From: Candidatus Rhodoferax randersensis
GTDB taxonomy: Bacteria; Pseudomonadota; Gammaproteobacteria; Burkholderiales; Burkholderiaceae_C
Reading direction: 5' to 3'
Assembly (NCBI GenBank): GCA_016718155.1
Contig: JADKEH010000026.1
Coordinates: 1 to 60,196, forward strand
Length of the DNA stretch: 60,196 nucleotides
The notes beneath the pieces were generated by a model. It searched no databases. It was not told the origin of the DNA and saw only the letters and a program-made list of their open reading frames with translations. How positions within the stretch are numbered: position 1 is the stretch's first letter; each line of letters begins with the position of its first letter. Both the position numbers and the translations under genes were made by a program. Below are positions 1 through 8,880 of this stretch, piece after piece.

Positions 1-1
1 C

Positions 2-448
2 GTGCATGGCCTGGCCTACTACATCGACGAGGTGGTGTCCCGTCCCGAGTCCTACGAGGGTCATCTGTTTCACGATCAGGTGCGGCTGAGCAGCCATCCG
101 GTGACCGTGCAGGCGCGTGCCGGGGATGCGCTGGTGCGCCTGGACCAGCCCAACGCGCGTTATGCGGTGGAGACGCTGGAGCCGCAGGCGCACGACAGCT
201 TTTTTCGTTGGGGGTTTTTCAACAGCATCCTGGAGAAGAAGGAAGCCTTCTCAGACTACGTGTTTGAGGATACCGCGCTGGAGATGCTGCAAGCCGAGCC
301 GGCCCTGCGTGATCACTTCGAGACCTGGAAGGCACACAACCCGGACAAGCTGTCCGACCAGCAGGCGCTGCTTCAGGCTATCTATGCCGCCTGCCAGCGC
401 CATGCCGAGCCCGAGTGGCGGCGCTACCCGGTGATCGGCTTGATCTGA
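2..448 (+). CDS. C-terminal part of an M14-type zinc carboxypeptidase-like protein (partial)
   Basis: The reading frame is open from the window edge to a TGA at 446-448, so only the last 148 or so residues are present and the true start lies outside. The segment containing DSFFRWGFFNSILEKKE followed by YVFED resembles the C-terminal domain of large M14-family metallopeptidase-like proteins, which carry an N-terminal carboxypeptidase fold. No zinc ligands are visible because the catalytic domain is off the window. It converges on napB with 16 bases between the stop codons, so it is not part of the nap operon. The family call rests on a remembered motif and is moderate. Confidence 0.6.
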   Translation: MHGLAYYIDEVVSRPESYEGHLFHDQVRLSSHPVTVQARAGDALVRLDQPNARYAVETLEPQAHDSFFRWGFFNSILEKKEAFSDYVFEDTALEMLQAEPALRDHFETWKAHNPDKLSDQQALLQAIYAACQRHAEPEWRRYPVIGLI

Positions 449-464
449 GTTGGCGCCTGGCGGC

Positions 465-947
465 TTACTTCTTGGCTGCTTTCGGCGGCACCACGTCACC
501 CTGGAAGGCGTTCTCCACCAGGGGTGGCGCGTCCACTTGCGGCACGTGACACTGCACACAGTTGTGGCGGGCGGCGGCCGCGGTCGCCAGCTTCTTGCCG
601 TCGCGGCCGACGAAGTGGCTGTCGCCGATCACGGGCGCGTTTTTCTTCTTGTAGACCTCGACGCCATGGCAGCTCAGGCACTGGTTTTCTTCGAGCGTGA
701 TCTCGTCGAAGTTTTCCACGGCGTGCGGAATCACTGGCGGTTGGGTGGAGAATGTGCGCGCCACCAGCGGCTGCGTGCCGGGTCGCTTGCCAGCGTAGGC
801 CTTGGTGTCGGCCGCGGCATCGGCGGCGTTGACGTCGGCGCCGCGCATCGACTTGGCGGGGTCGGCGGCGTGCGCCATTGGCGCCAGCAGCGCCCAGGCT
901 GTCGCGGCGAGCAGGGTGGCGAGAGTCATGGTCAGCGGTTTCTTCAT
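465..947 (-). CDS. napB: NapB, periplasmic nitrate reductase dihaem cytochrome c subunit
   Basis: This is the 160-residue electron-transfer subunit that passes electrons to NapA in the periplasm. Two CxxCH haem c sites are visible: C90-x2-C93-H94 (CLSCH) and C130-x2-C133-H134 (CVQCH). Residues 1-27 form a Sec signal peptide ending in AHA. His residues between the haem sites supply distal ligands in this family. It is the last gene of the nap operon, 15 bases after napH. No napC tetrahaem gene follows it, so electrons probably come through NapG/NapH. Confidence 0.96.
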   Translation of the reverse strand: MKKPLTMTLATLLAATAWALLAPMAHAADPAKSMRGADVNAADAAADTKAYAGKRPGTQPLVARTFSTQPPVIPHAVENFDEITLEENQCLSCHGVEVYKKKNAPVIGDSHFVGRDGKKLATAAAARHNCVQCHVPQVDAPPLVENAFQGDVVPPKAAKK

Positions 948-962
948 GGTAAGCGCTCCTCT

Positions 963-1871
963 TTAAGAAGTTGACTGGGTAGCAGGTGGCGGTGAAGCCG
1001 GATTATTGAAACGGGTGCCGAAGCTGAAGACATCTTTGGAGCAGACATCAATGCAGCGGCCACAGTTGGTGCATTGTTCGGACAGGATGACCGGCCCGAC
1101 CCCCCTGGCGGCACCCTTGAGCGCCGGGCGGATCACCTTGGGCTCGGGGCAGACCTGGTAGCAGTCCATGCAATCGTTGCAGGCCTCGCGCTTGGCGGCG
1201 GTGACGCGGACCACGCTGGCGCGGCCGAGCAAGCTGTAGGCGGCACCGGCCGGGCACAAGTGGCCGCACCAGCCGCGGTTCACCACGAACAGATCGAACA
1301 GAAAGACGGACAGCACAATCATCCAGGCCGCACCCATGCCGAAGATCAGGCCGCGGTGCAACATCGAGATCGGGTTGACCAGCTCCCACGCCAGCGTGCC
1401 GGTCACGGCCGATAGCAACAGGGACATGCCCAGCAGCCAGTAGCGGGTCTTGCTCGACACGTGGGCACTGGTCTGGATGCCCAGCCGGGTGCGCAGCCAG
1501 TGCGCCGCGTCGGTGACCGGGTTGACCGGGCAAACCCAGGCGCAGTACGAGCGTCCGCCAACCAACAAGTAGAACGCCACCACGACGGCCAGCCCGATCA
1601 GGCCCAGCTTTTCGGGCAGGTGTCCGGTGGCCAGGGTCTGCGCGCCGACAAACAGGTCGGTCAGTGGCAACACCCCCAGCGTGTAGCTGAAGTTGAGATT
1701 GCCCTTGACGATCCAGACCCCCGCCAACGGACCAATCAGGAACAGCGCCAGGATGCCGAGCTGCGACAAGCGGCGCAGCAACAGCCATTTGTGGGCCGAT
1801 AGCCAGCCTCTGCTGGCCACGGCATCGAAGCCGGCACGGGAGGCGGTGGTGGACGGATTGACCATATTCAA
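963..1871 (-). CDS. napH: NapH, quinol dehydrogenase membrane ferredoxin subunit
   Basis: This 302-residue inner-membrane protein has four or five hydrophobic segments. The cytoplasmic motifs CAWVCPVNP and CGHLCPAGA each contain the CxxxCP seen in NapH/NosR-type proteins. Two 4Fe-4S ferredoxin motifs lie near the C-terminus (CNDCMDCYQVCPE and CTNCGRCIDVC). With NapG it is thought to oxidise quinol and feed electrons to NapB/NapA. The start codon overlaps the napG stop by four bases (ATGA), indicating translational coupling. Its length is usual for the family. Confidence 0.95.
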   Translation of the reverse strand: MNMVNPSTTASRAGFDAVASRGWLSAHKWLLLRRLSQLGILALFLIGPLAGVWIVKGNLNFSYTLGVLPLTDLFVGAQTLATGHLPEKLGLIGLAVVVAFYLLVGGRSYCAWVCPVNPVTDAAHWLRTRLGIQTSAHVSSKTRYWLLGMSLLLSAVTGTLAWELVNPISMLHRGLIFGMGAAWMIVLSVFLFDLFVVNRGWCGHLCPAGAAYSLLGRASVVRVTAAKREACNDCMDCYQVCPEPKVIRPALKGAARGVGPVILSEQCTNCGRCIDVCSKDVFSFGTRFNNPASPPPATQSTS

Positions 1872-2749
1872 TCACCCAGTCCGGGAAACTTGCTGGGCAC
1901 CTGGCCAGCCTTGGCGCCCGGCATGCCTGGCGGAAGCGCTGGTGCGCTGGCGGCGCTGGCAGCGGCTGCGGGATTGCTGCCGGGATCGAAGTGGTTGGGC
2001 AATTGCATGCCCTGCGGCATGCGGTCGGGCAAGTCGATCTGTTCTTCGATCAGGGAGCCGCCGGCCTTCTTCTTCTCATCCCAGCCGATGCGGTAGTGCG
2101 CGCTGAGCTTGCCCTTGGCAAGTTTCGGCGGCAGGACACGGATGGCGGCCTCTTCCAGCACGCAGGACTTCTCGCACTTGCCGCAGCCGGTGCAGGCGTC
2201 CGAGTGCACGGTGGGCAAGAACATGGCGTGCCGCCCGGTGCGCAGGTTGGGCACCATGTCCAGCGTGATGGCCTTGTCGATCACCGGGCAGACGCGGTAA
2301 CACACATCGCAACGCAGGCCTAAAAAGTTGAGGCAGGACTCGTGGTCGATCAATACCGCCACACCCATTTTTGCCTTGTTGATGTCCGTCAGGCCGTGGT
2401 CGAGCGCGCCGGTGGGGCAGGCTTTGACACAGGGAATGTCCTCGCACATTTCGCAGGGGATGCTGCGTGCCGTGAAGTAGGGCGTGCCGCTGGCCACCGG
2501 CGCCTCGGGCTTGGCGAGTTCCAGCGAGTGGGGGGGGCAGTCGCGCACACACAGGCCGCAGCGGATGCAGGCGCCCAGAAAGCTGGCCTCCGCCAGGGCG
2601 CCGGGCGGGCGCAGTGCCGTGGCGGGCAGCGCCGCCGACTTGTTGGCATACAGGCCCAGCCCGAGCCCGAGCATGCCCACGCCACAGGCCATCTTCGCAC
2701 TGTCGAAGAGAAAAAGGCGGCGTGCAGCGGCGGATTGGACCGGGGCCAT
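1868..2749 (-). CDS. napG: NapG, periplasmic 4Fe-4S ferredoxin-type subunit
   Basis: About 293 residues beginning MAPVQSAAARRLFLF. This ATG was chosen because it lies 8 bases after the napA stop; a longer upstream frame would overlap napA by about 60 bases. The N-terminus looks like a Tat signal with a twin arginine (ARRLFLFD) and a hydrophobic core. Four 4Fe-4S clusters are predicted from CIRCGLCVRDCP, CEMCEDIPCVKACP, CDVCYRVCP and CTGCGKCEKSC. It works with NapH to move electrons from quinol to the NapAB complex. The C-terminus is an alanine/proline-rich tail. Confidence 0.94.
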   Translation of the reverse strand: MAPVQSAAARRLFLFDSAKMACGVGMLGLGLGLYANKSAALPATALRPPGALAEASFLGACIRCGLCVRDCPPHSLELAKPEAPVASGTPYFTARSIPCEMCEDIPCVKACPTGALDHGLTDINKAKMGVAVLIDHESCLNFLGLRCDVCYRVCPVIDKAITLDMVPNLRTGRHAMFLPTVHSDACTGCGKCEKSCVLEEAAIRVLPPKLAKGKLSAHYRIGWDEKKKAGGSLIEEQIDLPDRMPQGMQLPNHFDPGSNPAAAASAASAPALPPGMPGAKAGQVPSKFPGLGD

Positions 2750-2757
2750 TGGGTCGA

Positions 2758-5280
2758 TCAGACTTTGACCACCTTGACCGCGCACTTCTTGAAGTCGGTC
2801 TCTTTCGAGATCGGGCAAGTGGCGTCCAGCGTCAGCTTGTTGACCAGGCGGTGTTCATCGAAGAACGGCACGAAGACCATGCCCACCGGCATCTTGTTGC
2901 GGCCCTTGGTCTCGACGCGCAACTGAATCTCGCCGCGCCGGCTGCTGACCTTGACCACGTCGTTGCGTTGCAGACCACGCTTCTTGGCATCATCGGGATG
3001 CATGAAGACCACCGCATCGGGCACGGCCTTGTAGAGCTCGGGCACACGCCGCGTCATCGAGCCGGTGTGCCAGTGCTCCAGCACGCGCCCAGTGCCCAGC
3101 CAGAGGTCGTACTCGGCGTCCGGCATCTCGGCGGCTGGCTGGTAGGGCAGGGCGAATATCTTGGCCTTGCCGTCAGGGTAGCCGTAGAACTTGACCCCTT
3201 CACCGGCCTTGACGTAGGGGTCGTAGCCCTCGCGGAAGCGCCACAAGGTCTCCTTGCCGTCCACCACCGGCCAGCGCAGGCCACGTGCCTTGTGGTAGGT
3301 GTCGAACGGTGCCAGATCGTGGGCATGACCGCGACCAAAGGCGGCGTACTCCTCGAACAGACCTTTTTGCAGGTAGTAGCCATAGGCTTTCGACTCGTCG
3401 TTGTCGAAGCCCTTGGCGGTGTCGCTGAGCGGGAACTTGTTGACCTGACCGTTGGCGTACAGCACCTCATACAAGGTCTTGCCTTTGTACTCGGGGTTCT
3501 TCTCCAGAATCGCGGCGGGCCAGACCTCATCGGTCTTGAAGCGTTTGGAGAACTCGGTGTACTGCCACAGGTCCGATTTGGCGTCGCCCGGTGCCTTGAC
3601 CTGCTGGCGCCAGAACTGGGTGCGGCGCTCGGCGTTGCCGTAGGCGCCTTCCTTCTCGGTCCACATGGCGGACGGCAGAATCAGGTCGGCCGACACGGCG
3701 GACACGGTTGGGTAGGCGTCGGACACCACCACGAAGTTGTCCGGGTTGCGCCATCCAGGATAGATCTCGCCGTTGATGTTGGGACCGGCCTGCATGTTGT
3801 TGGTGGTCGTGGTCCAGTAGAAGTTGATCTTGCCGTCTTTCAGCAGCCGGCTCTGGGCCACGGCGTGGGCACCAATCCAGTCGGGCAACACGCCAGCGGG
3901 CAACTTCCACAGCTTCTCGGATAGTTCGCGGTGCTTGGGGTTCGTCACCACCATGTCGGCCGGCAGCCGGTGCGAGAAGGTGCCCACCTCGCGGGCCGTG
4001 CCGCAGGCGGAGGGCTGGCCGGTCAGCGAGAACGGGCTGTTGCCTGGCTCGGAGATCTTGCCCACCAGCAGGTGCACGTTGTAGATCATGTTGTTGACCC
4101 AGGTGCCGCGTGTGTGCTGGTTGAAGCCCATGGTCCAGAAGCTGGTGACCTTGGTCTTGGGGTCGGCATAGGCCTTCGCCAGGGCTTCGAGTTTGTCCTT
4201 GGGTACGCCGGAAATTTCGTGCGCCTTTTCGACCGTGTATTCGGCGACGAAGGCCTTGAAATCGTCGAAGCTGATCGGGCTGTGTTTGCCCGGATCGCCC
4301 TTGGGCTTGCCGTCTTCGCCGGGGTAGCCATTGTTCATGGCCACTTTTTCAAGTGGGTGATTCGGGCGCAGGCCGTAGCCGATGTCGGTGACGCCCTTGA
4401 AGAAGCCCACGTGTTTCTTGACGAAGTCTTCGTTGACCGCGTTGTTCTGGATGATGTAGTTGCAGATGTAGTTGAGGATCGCCAGGTCCGACTGCGGCTT
4501 GAAGATCAGCTCGTTGTCGGCCAGCTCGCACGAGCGGTGCGTGAAGGTGGACAACACGTGCACCTTGACGTGTTTGGCGGTCAAGCGACGGTCGGTCAGG
4601 CGCGACCACAAAATGGGGTGCATCTCGGCCATGTTGGAGCCCCACAACACGAAGGCGTCGGCGTGCTCGATGTCGTCGTAGCAGCCCATCGGCTCGTCGA
4701 TGCCGAAGGTGCGCATGAAGCCGGCCACGGCCGAGGCCATGCAATGGCGCGCATTGGGGTCCAGGTTGTTGGTCAGAAAGCCGGCCTTCATCAGCTTGGC
4801 GGCGGCATAACCTTCCCAGATGGTCCATTGGCCGGAGCCGAACATCGCGATATTGCGCGGCCCGCCTTCCTTGAGCGCGGCCTTGGCCTTTTCTTCCATG
4901 ATGTCGAAGGCTTGCGTCCAGGAAATCGGCTTGAAGTCGCCGTTCTTGTCGAACTTGCCATCCTTCATGCGCAAGAGCGGCTGCGTCAGGCGGTCCTTGC
5001 CATACTGGATCTTGGACAGGAAATAACCCTTGATGCAATTCAAACCACGGTTGACTGGCGCGTCGGGGTCACCCTGCGTGGCCACGATCTTGCCGTCCTT
5101 GGTGCCCACCAGCACGCCGCAGCCAGTGCCGCAGTAGCGACAGGCGCCTTTGTCCCAGCGCACGCCATCGGCGCCCTGCGGGGCGGCGGCCATAACGGCC
5201 GCCGGCAGGCTCATGCCTGCGGTGGTGGCTGCTGCGGCAATCGCGTTGGATTTGATGAAGTCACGCCGTGTCGTTGTCAT
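2758..5280 (-). CDS. napA: NapA, periplasmic nitrate reductase catalytic subunit (Mo-bisMGD)
   Basis: An 840-residue molybdoenzyme that reduces nitrate to nitrite in the periplasm. A Tat signal is at the N-terminus (TTRRDFIKS, arginines 5 and 6). Cys47, Cys50, Cys54 and Cys82 form the 4Fe-4S site (CRYCGTGC then NCIKGY). Cys180 in NARHCMAS is the expected molybdenum ligand of NapA/FdhF-type enzymes. Length matches the family. It follows napD by 69 bases and leads into napG. NapD is the known chaperone for the NapA signal, so the order napD-napA is functionally sensible. Confidence 0.97.
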   Translation of the reverse strand: MTTTRRDFIKSNAIAAAATTAGMSLPAAVMAAAPQGADGVRWDKGACRYCGTGCGVLVGTKDGKIVATQGDPDAPVNRGLNCIKGYFLSKIQYGKDRLTQPLLRMKDGKFDKNGDFKPISWTQAFDIMEEKAKAALKEGGPRNIAMFGSGQWTIWEGYAAAKLMKAGFLTNNLDPNARHCMASAVAGFMRTFGIDEPMGCYDDIEHADAFVLWGSNMAEMHPILWSRLTDRRLTAKHVKVHVLSTFTHRSCELADNELIFKPQSDLAILNYICNYIIQNNAVNEDFVKKHVGFFKGVTDIGYGLRPNHPLEKVAMNNGYPGEDGKPKGDPGKHSPISFDDFKAFVAEYTVEKAHEISGVPKDKLEALAKAYADPKTKVTSFWTMGFNQHTRGTWVNNMIYNVHLLVGKISEPGNSPFSLTGQPSACGTAREVGTFSHRLPADMVVTNPKHRELSEKLWKLPAGVLPDWIGAHAVAQSRLLKDGKINFYWTTTTNNMQAGPNINGEIYPGWRNPDNFVVVSDAYPTVSAVSADLILPSAMWTEKEGAYGNAERRTQFWRQQVKAPGDAKSDLWQYTEFSKRFKTDEVWPAAILEKNPEYKGKTLYEVLYANGQVNKFPLSDTAKGFDNDESKAYGYYLQKGLFEEYAAFGRGHAHDLAPFDTYHKARGLRWPVVDGKETLWRFREGYDPYVKAGEGVKFYGYPDGKAKIFALPYQPAAEMPDAEYDLWLGTGRVLEHWHTGSMTRRVPELYKAVPDAVVFMHPDDAKKRGLQRNDVVKVSSRRGEIQLRVETKGRNKMPVGMVFVPFFDEHRLVNKLTLDATCPISKETDFKKCAVKVVKV

Positions 5281-5349
5281 TTCAGTTCTCCTTAAAGTGT
5301 TGAGGACAGAGCTCGCCGCTGCGCGCCCACGGTCTGTCCCGCAAAGGTC

Positions 5350-5586
5350 TCAGGTTTCGGATTCGGAATGGTTGTAGATCAGGGCAGCAGCCAGCACGCC
5401 TTCGAGCTGCCCGATGCGGGTGTAGGTGGCAAGCGTGCTGTCATCGTCATCGGATTCGATCGTGACGATCAGCTTGCCTTCGGGGGAAATGCCGTGAACC
5501 TCGACCCCTTGCAGCGCTGTCAGGCGCTCCGATACGGCGGTCACGTTGGTGGGGTGGGCGTGCACGAGGGCACTGGAGATATTCAT
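5350..5586 (-). CDS. napD: NapD, NapA Tat-signal chaperone
   Basis: A 78-residue cytoplasmic protein starting MNISSALVHAHP. The ATG at 5586 is preceded by GGAG about seven bases upstream; a longer frame from 5670 has no family support and would run into the promoter. The sequence has the NapD pattern of a short ferredoxin-like fold (SALVHAHP, then GVEVHGISPEGKLIVTIE). It is the first gene of the operon, so the transcript order is napD, napA, napG, napH, napB. Confidence 0.92.
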   Translation of the reverse strand: MNISSALVHAHPTNVTAVSERLTALQGVEVHGISPEGKLIVTIESDDDDSTLATYTRIGQLEGVLAAALIYNHSESET

Positions 5587-5663
5587 GCGTGGGCTCCATG
5601 TTGGAGTTCTTGTTGGTGCTGCCTGCCATCGGCCCTGCAAGCCGACACGGATGCTGCAACACT

Positions 5664-5712
5664 TGGACAAATTCTAGGACTGCCATCTTGACCCATGTTT
5701 GATCTAAAACAA
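5664..5712 (-). promoter_or_regulatory. FNR/Anr-type promoter of the nap operon
   Basis: On the minus strand TTGTT-TTAG-ATCAA (5712-5699) matches the FNR consensus TTGAT-N4-ATCAA with one mismatch. The sequence TAGAAT (5676-5671) is a good -10 element. If transcription starts near 5664, the FNR dyad is centred at -41.5 and the -10 hexamer falls at -12 to -7, the geometry of a class II FNR-activated promoter. It lies about 80 bases upstream of napD. The sites are read from sequence; oxygen-responsive control is inferred. Confidence 0.75.
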
Positions 5713-5890
5713 GGGTTTTTACTTAGTCCGCATTGGCATCTTGGGTGCGCCAAATGGCGCACTGTCTTGCTCAGGTTCTGCTGGCAAATCCGGCTCAATG
5801 GTGTTCGTGGCGCCGGGTGCAATGTGTGTGCCTTGGGCAGCCTGGCCGCGCGCGCCCTATAGTCGCTGCGTCGCCTTGTTCACCCTGCCC

Positions 5891-6835
5891 ATGTCTGAAT
5901 TCTTGACCGCTGCCTTCTACAAGTTCGTTTCATTGCCGGACTGTGCCGACCTGCGGGTACCCCTGCTGGCTGTCTGCGAAGCCAATGCGGTCAAGGGCAC
6001 CATCCTGCTGGCACCGGAAGGCATCAACAGCACCATTGCCGGTCCCGAGGCGGGCGTGCACGCGGTGCTGGCGTGGCTGCGGCGCGATCCGCGTCTGGCC
6101 GACCTGCAGCACAAGGAAGCGTGGGCCACAACGCCGCCGTTTAACCGCATGAAGGTGCGCCTCAAGCGGGAAATCGTCACATTGCGGGTGCCGGGTCTGG
6201 ACCCCAGCAAAACGGTCGGCACCTATGTCAAGCCGGCCGACTGGAACCAACTGATTCAGGACCCCGACGTGGTGCTGGTGGACACGCGCAACGACTACGA
6301 AGTGGCAATCGGCAGCTTTGCCGGGGCCATCAACCCGCACATCAAGACCTTTTGTGAATTGCCGCAATGGGCCGCCGAGGCGCCGGCGCTGCGTGCCACG
6401 GCGGGCAAGCGACCCAAGGTGGCGATGTTTTGCACCGGCGGCATTCGCTGCGAAAAGTCCACCGCGCTGCTGCGATCGCAAGGGTTTGACGAGGTCTATC
6501 ACCTGGAGGGCGGCATCCTCAAGTACCTCGAAACCGTGGCGCCACAAGACAGCCTGTGGCAGGGTGAATGCTTCGTGTTCGACGAACGCGTGTCGGTTGA
6601 CCACAGCCTGAAGCCTGGTCAGCATGTGCTGTGTCGCGCCTGTCGCCAACCGCTGCCCGAAGGCGATTTGCAATCGCCCTTGTATGAACTGGGCGTGAGT
6701 TGCTCACGTTGCCATGGCAACACGAGCCAGGCGCAGAAGGACGGCGCGCGCGAGCGTCAGCGTCAATGGGATTTGGCCAAGGCGAGCCGGCTGAAACTGA
6801 TGCCGCCTTGCTCGGTGCGCATCGCAACGGCGTGA
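5891..6835 (+). CDS. trhO: TrhO (YceA), tRNA uridine-34 hydroxylase of the rhodanese family
   Basis: 314 residues starting MSEFLTAAFYKF at an ATG at 5891; the upstream extension of the frame lacks family similarity. The N-terminal domain (residues 1-105) is the acylphosphatase-like part, and the rhodanese domain covers about 110-210 with the active-site cysteine at 181 in FCTGGIRCEKS. Cysteine pairs near the C-terminus (CRACRQP and CSRCHG) are typical of the family. The enzyme hydroxylates U34 of certain tRNAs to 5-hydroxyuridine. It is transcribed divergently from nap and converges on the next gene. Confidence 0.92.
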   Translation: MSEFLTAAFYKFVSLPDCADLRVPLLAVCEANAVKGTILLAPEGINSTIAGPEAGVHAVLAWLRRDPRLADLQHKEAWATTPPFNRMKVRLKREIVTLRVPGLDPSKTVGTYVKPADWNQLIQDPDVVLVDTRNDYEVAIGSFAGAINPHIKTFCELPQWAAEAPALRATAGKRPKVAMFCTGGIRCEKSTALLRSQGFDEVYHLEGGILKYLETVAPQDSLWQGECFVFDERVSVDHSLKPGQHVLCRACRQPLPEGDLQSPLYELGVSCSRCHGNTSQAQKDGARERQRQWDLAKASRLKLMPPCSVRIATA

Positions 6836-6859
6836 TCAAGCAGGGCGCTGCGCAGGTTT

Positions 6860-7996
6860 TTACTTGCGGGCGGGCACCTGCCGCGTCTCGCCAATTTTCA
6901 TCACGGAGAAGGCGGCTTCGTCGACGCCACGCGCTGCTCTTGCCAACGCCAGATCCTTGGGGGCCTGGTCGAGCGATTCGTCCGTCAGGGTGAAGGTGCC
7001 CCAATGCATGCCGATGCTGCGCTTGGCGCCCAGATCGTGGTGGGTCTGCAGCGCTTCGTCGGGGTTGACATGTTGCGTGCGCATGAACCAGCGCGGCTCG
7101 TAGCCGCCGATCGGAAGCAGCGCGAGGTCAAAGCCGCCGCCCAGAGTCTGGTCTTGGCGATGGGTGAAGTGACGGCGCGTGTCGGCAAAGTCCAAGCTGT
7201 AGCCGGCGTCGCCGCCAAAGTACCAGTGCAGGTTGACGCCCAGTACCGCCCAGCCACCCCAGAGGGTTTCGCTTTGGTCCCCCAGGCCCCTGGCCGACCA
7301 GTGTTGGACGGGCGTCAGGTGGAACTCGGCGTCCTGTACGGTGTGGTGCTGCCACCAGTCCAGCTCCACCACATTGGTGATGCCAAGTTTGGCCAACCAG
7401 GGTTTGAGACCGAGCGGAACCAGAAACAGCGTGGCGTGTCCGTCACGTTTGGCCTTGAGGTCCAGCGCCACCACGCTGGCGCGGTCGAGGTGGTCATAGT
7501 GGTTATGCGAGACGATCACCACGTCGATCGGCGGCAAGTCGTCCAGCGCCACACCCGGCGCCTGGGCGCGTTTGGGGCCGACCATTTGCACTGGTGAGGC
7601 GCGTTCGCTGAACATCGGGTCAGTCAGCACGTTGAGGCCATTGGCTTGCACCAGCAGCGTCGCGTGGCCAATCCAGGTCAGCGCCGGTGGCGAGGCTGCG
7701 CCGGATGCAAGCACCGCGCGTTGGTAGCCCCGGATCAGCGCCAGGTCGGGTGCCACCACCGGGGTGGGCGCGTCGGGCGGCTTGGGCACGTCGGCACGCA
7801 TGGCCTCCCACTTCCAGCGCAGCAAGTCCGAGAGGGGCTTTGCTACGGCTTCGATGTAGTTGTTGCGAAAACCGGTGGGGGTGTGGTGGGCTTTGCCGGG
7901 GTCATAGTAGGGGTTGCCCCAGGCACTGTGCGCCAATAATCCCGAGAGCAACACCAGGGCAAGCCCGCCGCGCCTGGCGCGGCGCCAGCCGCTCAC
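6860..7996 (-). CDS. Exported metallo-beta-lactamase-fold hydrolase, NAPE-PLD/UlaG-like
   Basis: 378 residues from a GTG at 7996 that overlaps the stop of the preceding lipoprotein gene (GTGA). This start gives a signal peptide (MSGWRRARRG, hydrophobic core, AHSAWG); longer readings run through the neighbouring gene. The metal site HNHYDHLD (HxHxDH) is present, with IGHATLLVQ earlier and GDAGYS and GMHWGTF later, as in NAPE-hydrolysing phospholipase D-like proteins. The substrate is unknown. Tight coupling to the CsgG-like lipoprotein suggests an envelope or lipid role. Confidence 0.85.
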   Translation of the reverse strand: MSGWRRARRGGLALVLLSGLLAHSAWGNPYYDPGKAHHTPTGFRNNYIEAVAKPLSDLLRWKWEAMRADVPKPPDAPTPVVAPDLALIRGYQRAVLASGAASPPALTWIGHATLLVQANGLNVLTDPMFSERASPVQMVGPKRAQAPGVALDDLPPIDVVIVSHNHYDHLDRASVVALDLKAKRDGHATLFLVPLGLKPWLAKLGITNVVELDWWQHHTVQDAEFHLTPVQHWSARGLGDQSETLWGGWAVLGVNLHWYFGGDAGYSLDFADTRRHFTHRQDQTLGGGFDLALLPIGGYEPRWFMRTQHVNPDEALQTHHDLGAKRSIGMHWGTFTLTDESLDQAPKDLALARAARGVDEAAFSVMKIGETRQVPARK

Positions 7997-8880
7997 TTGT
8001 ACTTGGCGTCGATGTCCCACACGGCGGTCTGGATCAGGCGCTGCACCATGGTGTCCATGCCCACGCCGCCCTTGGCGCTTTGCGAGATGCCCAGCACGCT
8101 GGTGCCGGTGGCGCCGACTTCCATCTTCAGTTCCTTGTAGCCTTGGGCCACTTGCGCGGTGGTGCTGGCATTCATAATCTTGTAGCGCATGCCAATCAGC
8201 CACACGCCGGTGGCCTCGCCGGTTTTGACTGAGCTGACAACCTGGCCCGCCGCGTAAGAGTTGCGGCTGCCGCTCAGTGTGCTGATCAGGCCGCCAATGG
8301 CTGCGCCGTCAAAGCCTTGTTTGTTCTCGGCAATCTGCTCAGCCTTGAGGATGTCGAACTTGACGATCCACTTGGTGGTCTTGAGCTTGCCCATCTTCAT
8401 GGTCTTGCGCGCCTTGGCCGCGTCGCCCAGGTTGTAGGCGAGTGAAACCTCGTTGAGCAAGGCGCCCAGGCTGGAGCGCTCCAGCACCGTGAAGTTGGCG
8501 TTGGACAACTCCAACTCACCAAAGTCGGCGATGTTGTTGGCGGTGAACTTCTGGGTGAACGTGGCGTGCGCGCTCTTGATCTCGCCGGGAATCACCACCA
8601 GGGACGGGCCCTTCTTGTTGCGGTTGGTGTACGAGATTTCCTGGTAGGCGGCAGCGTCGGCCGCAGCGTTGGCCTTTTGAGAGGTGGAACTGCCCGCTGT
8701 GGGGGAGGCGTTGCCAAAAGTGGGTGGGCCAGACTTGGCGCCAGTCGTGGCGGTGCCGCTGGGCGGTGCGCTGGATGAGGAGTCGCTGACCTTGGGGGCG
8801 GTTTCTGTGCAGCCGACGACCAGGCCGGCCAGTGACATCGCTACGGCCATGCTCTTGAGCAGATTCAGGCAGGTTTTCAT
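7993..8880 (-). CDS. CsgG-family-like outer-membrane lipoprotein
   Basis: 295 residues with a lipoprotein signal: the lipobox ends at LVVGC (Cys24), followed by a Ser/Thr/Pro/Ala-rich linker to about residue 80. The region containing FTVLERSSLGALLNE, then KWIVKFDILKAEQ, resembles the CsgG/HfaB fold used for secretion pores and lipoprotein cofactors. No curli genes (csgA, csgE, csgF) are near. It is translated just before the metallo-beta-lactamase-fold gene with a four-base overlap. The fold assignment is from pattern and is moderate. Confidence 0.7.
   Translation of the reverse strand: MKTCLNLLKSMAVAMSLAGLVVGCTETAPKVSDSSSSAPPSGTATTGAKSGPPTFGNASPTAGSSTSQKANAAADAAAYQEISYTNRNKKGPSLVVIPGEIKSAHATFTQKFTANNIADFGELELSNANFTVLERSSLGALLNEVSLAYNLGDAAKARKTMKMGKLKTTKWIVKFDILKAEQIAENKQGFDGAAIGGLISTLSGSRNSYAAGQVVSSVKTGEATGVWLIGMRYKIMNASTTAQVAQGYKELKMEVGATGTSVLGISQSAKGGVGMDTMVQRLIQTAVWDIDAKYK

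Noticed and set aside
3931..5295. Plus-strand frame of 454 codons opposite napA
   Set aside because: Antisense shadow of napA, a GC-rich gene; no family similarity, and napA is unmistakable.
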